NCBI RefSeq assembly: GCF_050586345.1
Contig: NZ_JBOCEF010000010.1
Span: forward strand, 41,451-105,450
Length of the DNA stretch: 64,000 nt
From: JBOCEF01 sp050586345
Lineage (GTDB): Bacteria > Pseudomonadota > Alphaproteobacteria > Rhodobacterales > Rhodobacteraceae
Direction: 5' to 3'
The translations under genes were made by a program, and so were the position numbers. Below the pieces are notes generated by a model, which was not told where the DNA came from, searched no databases, and worked only from the letters and a program-made list of their open reading frames with translations. Of the stretch, positions 62,053 to 64,000 are shown piece by piece; position 1 is the stretch's first letter; each line of letters begins with the position of its first letter.

Positions 62053-63939
62053 ATGCCTCGTAAAACCCCTCAGGCACATCTCGAATATCGTCCCTCCGGC
62101 TGGCACTGGCGCCGTCGGTGGCCGAAAACGGTGCGCCGCCGTTACGGCGATCATTTCCCACAAAACGCGTTCTTGTGCCTCTCGTTGCGGACTCACGACC
62201 TCTCCGCCGCGAAAATCACCGCACAACGCCTCTCAGCCATGAGCGACCTTGCGTTCGCCGCCATGACGGAGACGACGATGCCGATCGACCCAGCGTCAGC
62301 CGAGCGGATTCTCATCGAACTTGCACGTTTTGAAGTCGAAGCCGCCGCGCAGCAGCGCGCGCGGGCCCCGATCCGCGATGCGATCGCCGCCGAAGCCGAG
62401 ATCGCACGTGAAATGGCGCTGCAACAGACGCTGCGCGCCGCCCTCTACGCCCGAGATCGCGAGAGCGCCCGCGCGCCCCTGCGCGAGGTGGCCCGACGAC
62501 TGGGAATCACCCTCGACGAATCCTATCCCGACTGGCTTTGGCTCGCTTACGAAGCCACACGCGTCCTCCTCGACGTGAGCGAGGAGCGCGTTCGCTGCGA
62601 CCGCGGCCACTACACGTCGCCCTCCCCCTGGTTCACCGCAGCCACCGCCGCCCCGCCGCCTACGCCGTTCATCGCCCCTTGGCTCCAACATCCGCCGACG
62701 CAGCTTGCCGCAGCCCACGCGGCGCCGGCGACATTTGCAAGCGCTGCTCCGCCCCACTCGGCGCCCAGCCGCACCCATGCGCCGGTCGATTCGCCGGCCG
62801 CCCGCGCGGCGGATACGCAGGCGCCCTCTGAACGCCACCCCCTCCCCGCGGAGCAGACCGGCGCGCTTGGCGGCTCCCCTACCCCTATCCACACCGCTCC
62901 GACCGCGCCTGCGCCGAGGACGAACGGCGCGCCTCTGCCCGCCCCCACGCCGCGCGTCGCGGTTCGGGAGAAATCGGCGAGCCGGGCTCAAAGCCGCAAG
63001 GGGCGACGGTTCGCCGAGGCAGCCCGCGCCTACATCGAAGCGCGATGCGCCGGCAAAGAGGGCAAGACCCGGGACGAAGTAGGAAACCCCGGCAGGGGAA
63101 GCTCCTGGCGCAAGAACTCTCGCGCCAACGCCGAGGCGACGATCAAGCTGCTCGACAGCTTGCTTCCGAAGCTCCCGACGGAGCAGCTTGAGCGAAAGCA
63201 CTTCGTCGACGCGTTCGACATCATCACCCGCCTGCCGCGGACACATGGCAAGTCTCAGCACCAGCCCGAGGACCTGCGCGGCTTCGTCGAACGCCTCGAT
63301 GCCGAGGAAGCCGCCGCGCGCGAAGCCGCCCGCCGCAAAGCGATCAACGCCGGCGAGAGCGCCGGCAACGCAGAACTTGCCTGGCACAACGCCGCCGTCC
63401 CTCGCCTGAGCGTCGCGACCGTCTACCGTCACATGCAAGACGCGCAGCGCGTCGTCCGCTACCTCGTCGCCCTCGGCCAGATGACGTCCAACGTGATGGA
63501 GGGCGTGATCTGGAGAGGCGCCGCCGTCGAAGAGATGAAGCTTCGCGAGGCGGACGAGGGCCGCGAAATCTGGGGCGAGCATCTCGGCGCGCTGTTCCGC
63601 ACGCCGGTCTTCCAGGGGCAGCTCGATGACCCCGGCGACCCTTTGTTCTGGACGCCGCTGATCTCGCTCCACGCGTCGCTGCGTGCGGAAGAGGCGCTCC
63701 AGCTCTCGCCCGAGAACATTCGCGAAGACGACGGCATCCCGTATTTCGACATCACTCAAGGCCATGGCCAGCGGCTGAAATCCTCCGCCGCGCGCCGCCG
63801 CATTCCCGTGCACCAGAGCCTCATCGACCTCGGCTTGCTCGACCTCGTCGCGCTGCGGCGACGAGAAGGCGAGAACCGCCTGTTTCCGCATGTGGAGCGC
63901 GGCAAGACCCGCGAGGCTCTCTCAGAGCCCGACTCATAA
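62053..63939 (+). CDS. Site-specific tyrosine recombinase/integrase, C-terminally incomplete
   Basis: 628 residues from the ATG at 62053. The N-terminal HLEYRPSGWHWRRRWPK is the small domain typical of the DUF6538-like integrases. A long Pro/Ala-rich linker lies about 195-335, then a core-binding helical part. The catalytic region has R544 in LHASLRAEEAL and K576 in RLKSSAARRR. The protein stops 52 residues after this lysine, before the HxxR box and the nucleophilic tyrosine, so it is truncated or frameshifted. It has lower GC and different codon use from its neighbours, consistent with acquisition. Confidence 0.85.
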   Translation: MPRKTPQAHLEYRPSGWHWRRRWPKTVRRRYGDHFPQNAFLCLSLRTHDLSAAKITAQRLSAMSDLAFAAMTETTMPIDPASAERILIELARFEVEAAAQQRARAPIRDAIAAEAEIAREMALQQTLRAALYARDRESARAPLREVARRLGITLDESYPDWLWLAYEATRVLLDVSEERVRCDRGHYTSPSPWFTAATAAPPPTPFIAPWLQHPPTQLAAAHAAPATFASAAPPHSAPSRTHAPVDSPAARAADTQAPSERHPLPAEQTGALGGSPTPIHTAPTAPAPRTNGAPLPAPTPRVAVREKSASRAQSRKGRRFAEAARAYIEARCAGKEGKTRDEVGNPGRGSSWRKNSRANAEATIKLLDSLLPKLPTEQLERKHFVDAFDIITRLPRTHGKSQHQPEDLRGFVERLDAEEAAAREAARRKAINAGESAGNAELAWHNAAVPRLSVATVYRHMQDAQRVVRYLVALGQMTSNVMEGVIWRGAAVEEMKLREADEGREIWGEHLGALFRTPVFQGQLDDPGDPLFWTPLISLHASLRAEEALQLSPENIREDDGIPYFDITQGHGQRLKSSAARRRIPVHQSLIDLGLLDLVALRRREGENRLFPHVERGKTREALSEPDS

Positions 63940-64000
63940 TTCGATGGGCGGGGCGTGGAAGCGAGCCAAGCGTCTGACAAGAATGCGGATATGGGCAACG

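Noticed and set aside
61948..64000. Complete prophage or defence island.
   Set aside because: Only the integrase is visible before the window ends; no cargo gene can be seen, so no claim is made.

Overview
The window is a GC-rich (about 70 %), mostly single-copy chromosomal segment from an alphaproteobacterium, most likely of the Rhodobacterales. Supporting signs are the gene orders ubiE-ubiB-coaBC-dut, mutM divergent from ubiE, rpsT-dnaA-dnaN-recF-gyrB and mreB-(insert)-mreC-mreD-mrdA-rodA, the C-terminal VPLPA-type sorting tails on two secreted proteins, and the methyltransferase/gloB and bdhA/patatin neighbours. No genus can be assigned from the sequence alone.

Layout. 0-5.2 kb: a minus-strand run ubiE, ubiB, coaBC, dut, an Rrf2 regulator and cysK (cut by the window edge). 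5.2-7.4 kb: mutM, an enoyl-CoA hydratase and rpsT. 8-17.6 kb: the replication cluster dnaA, dnaN, recF, gyrB, preceded by a rhodanese-like gene and interrupted by a DUF2867 gene and two exported proteins. 17.7-30 kb: secreted proteins, an orphan ABC ATPase, a zinc-finger protein, polA, a DUF3047 protein, a cobalamin adenosyltransferase with a small membrane protein, an SDR and parC. 30-38 kb: a second SDR, an unusual crotonase, two overlapping DUF2799 lipoprotein genes, a methyltransferase, gloB, a Tat-exported double PilJ-N protein, a small membrane protein and gpsA. 38.7-46.4 kb: the rod-shape/elongasome genes mreB, mreC, mreD, mrdA and rodA, with a soluble chemoreceptor inserted after mreB. 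46.4-58.9 kb: metabolic and membrane genes (2-hydroxyacid dehydrogenase, DUF502, LysE exporter, peptide-type solute-binding protein, 3-hydroxybutyrate dehydrogenase, patatin, MarR, acyl-CoA ligase, unknown membrane protein, 2OG-Fe(II) oxygenase). 58.9-61.7 kb: pcaC and pcaD divergent from an IclR regulator. 61.9-64 kb: tRNA-Asn followed directly by a tyrosine-recombinase-type integrase that stops early, which is the probable edge of an integrated element.

Most of the window is housekeeping. The observations I would look at first are non-coding or architectural. (1) A roughly 115-bp intergenic repeat occurs twice (12245-12360 and 30302-30415), folding into a long stem with two small apical hairpins plus a second stem, and its base changes preserve pairing. 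(2) A strong plus-strand terminator at 51721-51749 has no plus-strand gene upstream of it but has a promoter-like sequence about 80 bp before it, so it may end a small RNA. (3) A membrane-free chemoreceptor, apparently with a globin-like sensor lacking the heme-binding histidine, sits between mreB and mreC. (4) A Tat-exported protein is made only of two PilJ-N repeats. (5) The integrase beside tRNA-Asn lacks its C-terminal catalytic part.
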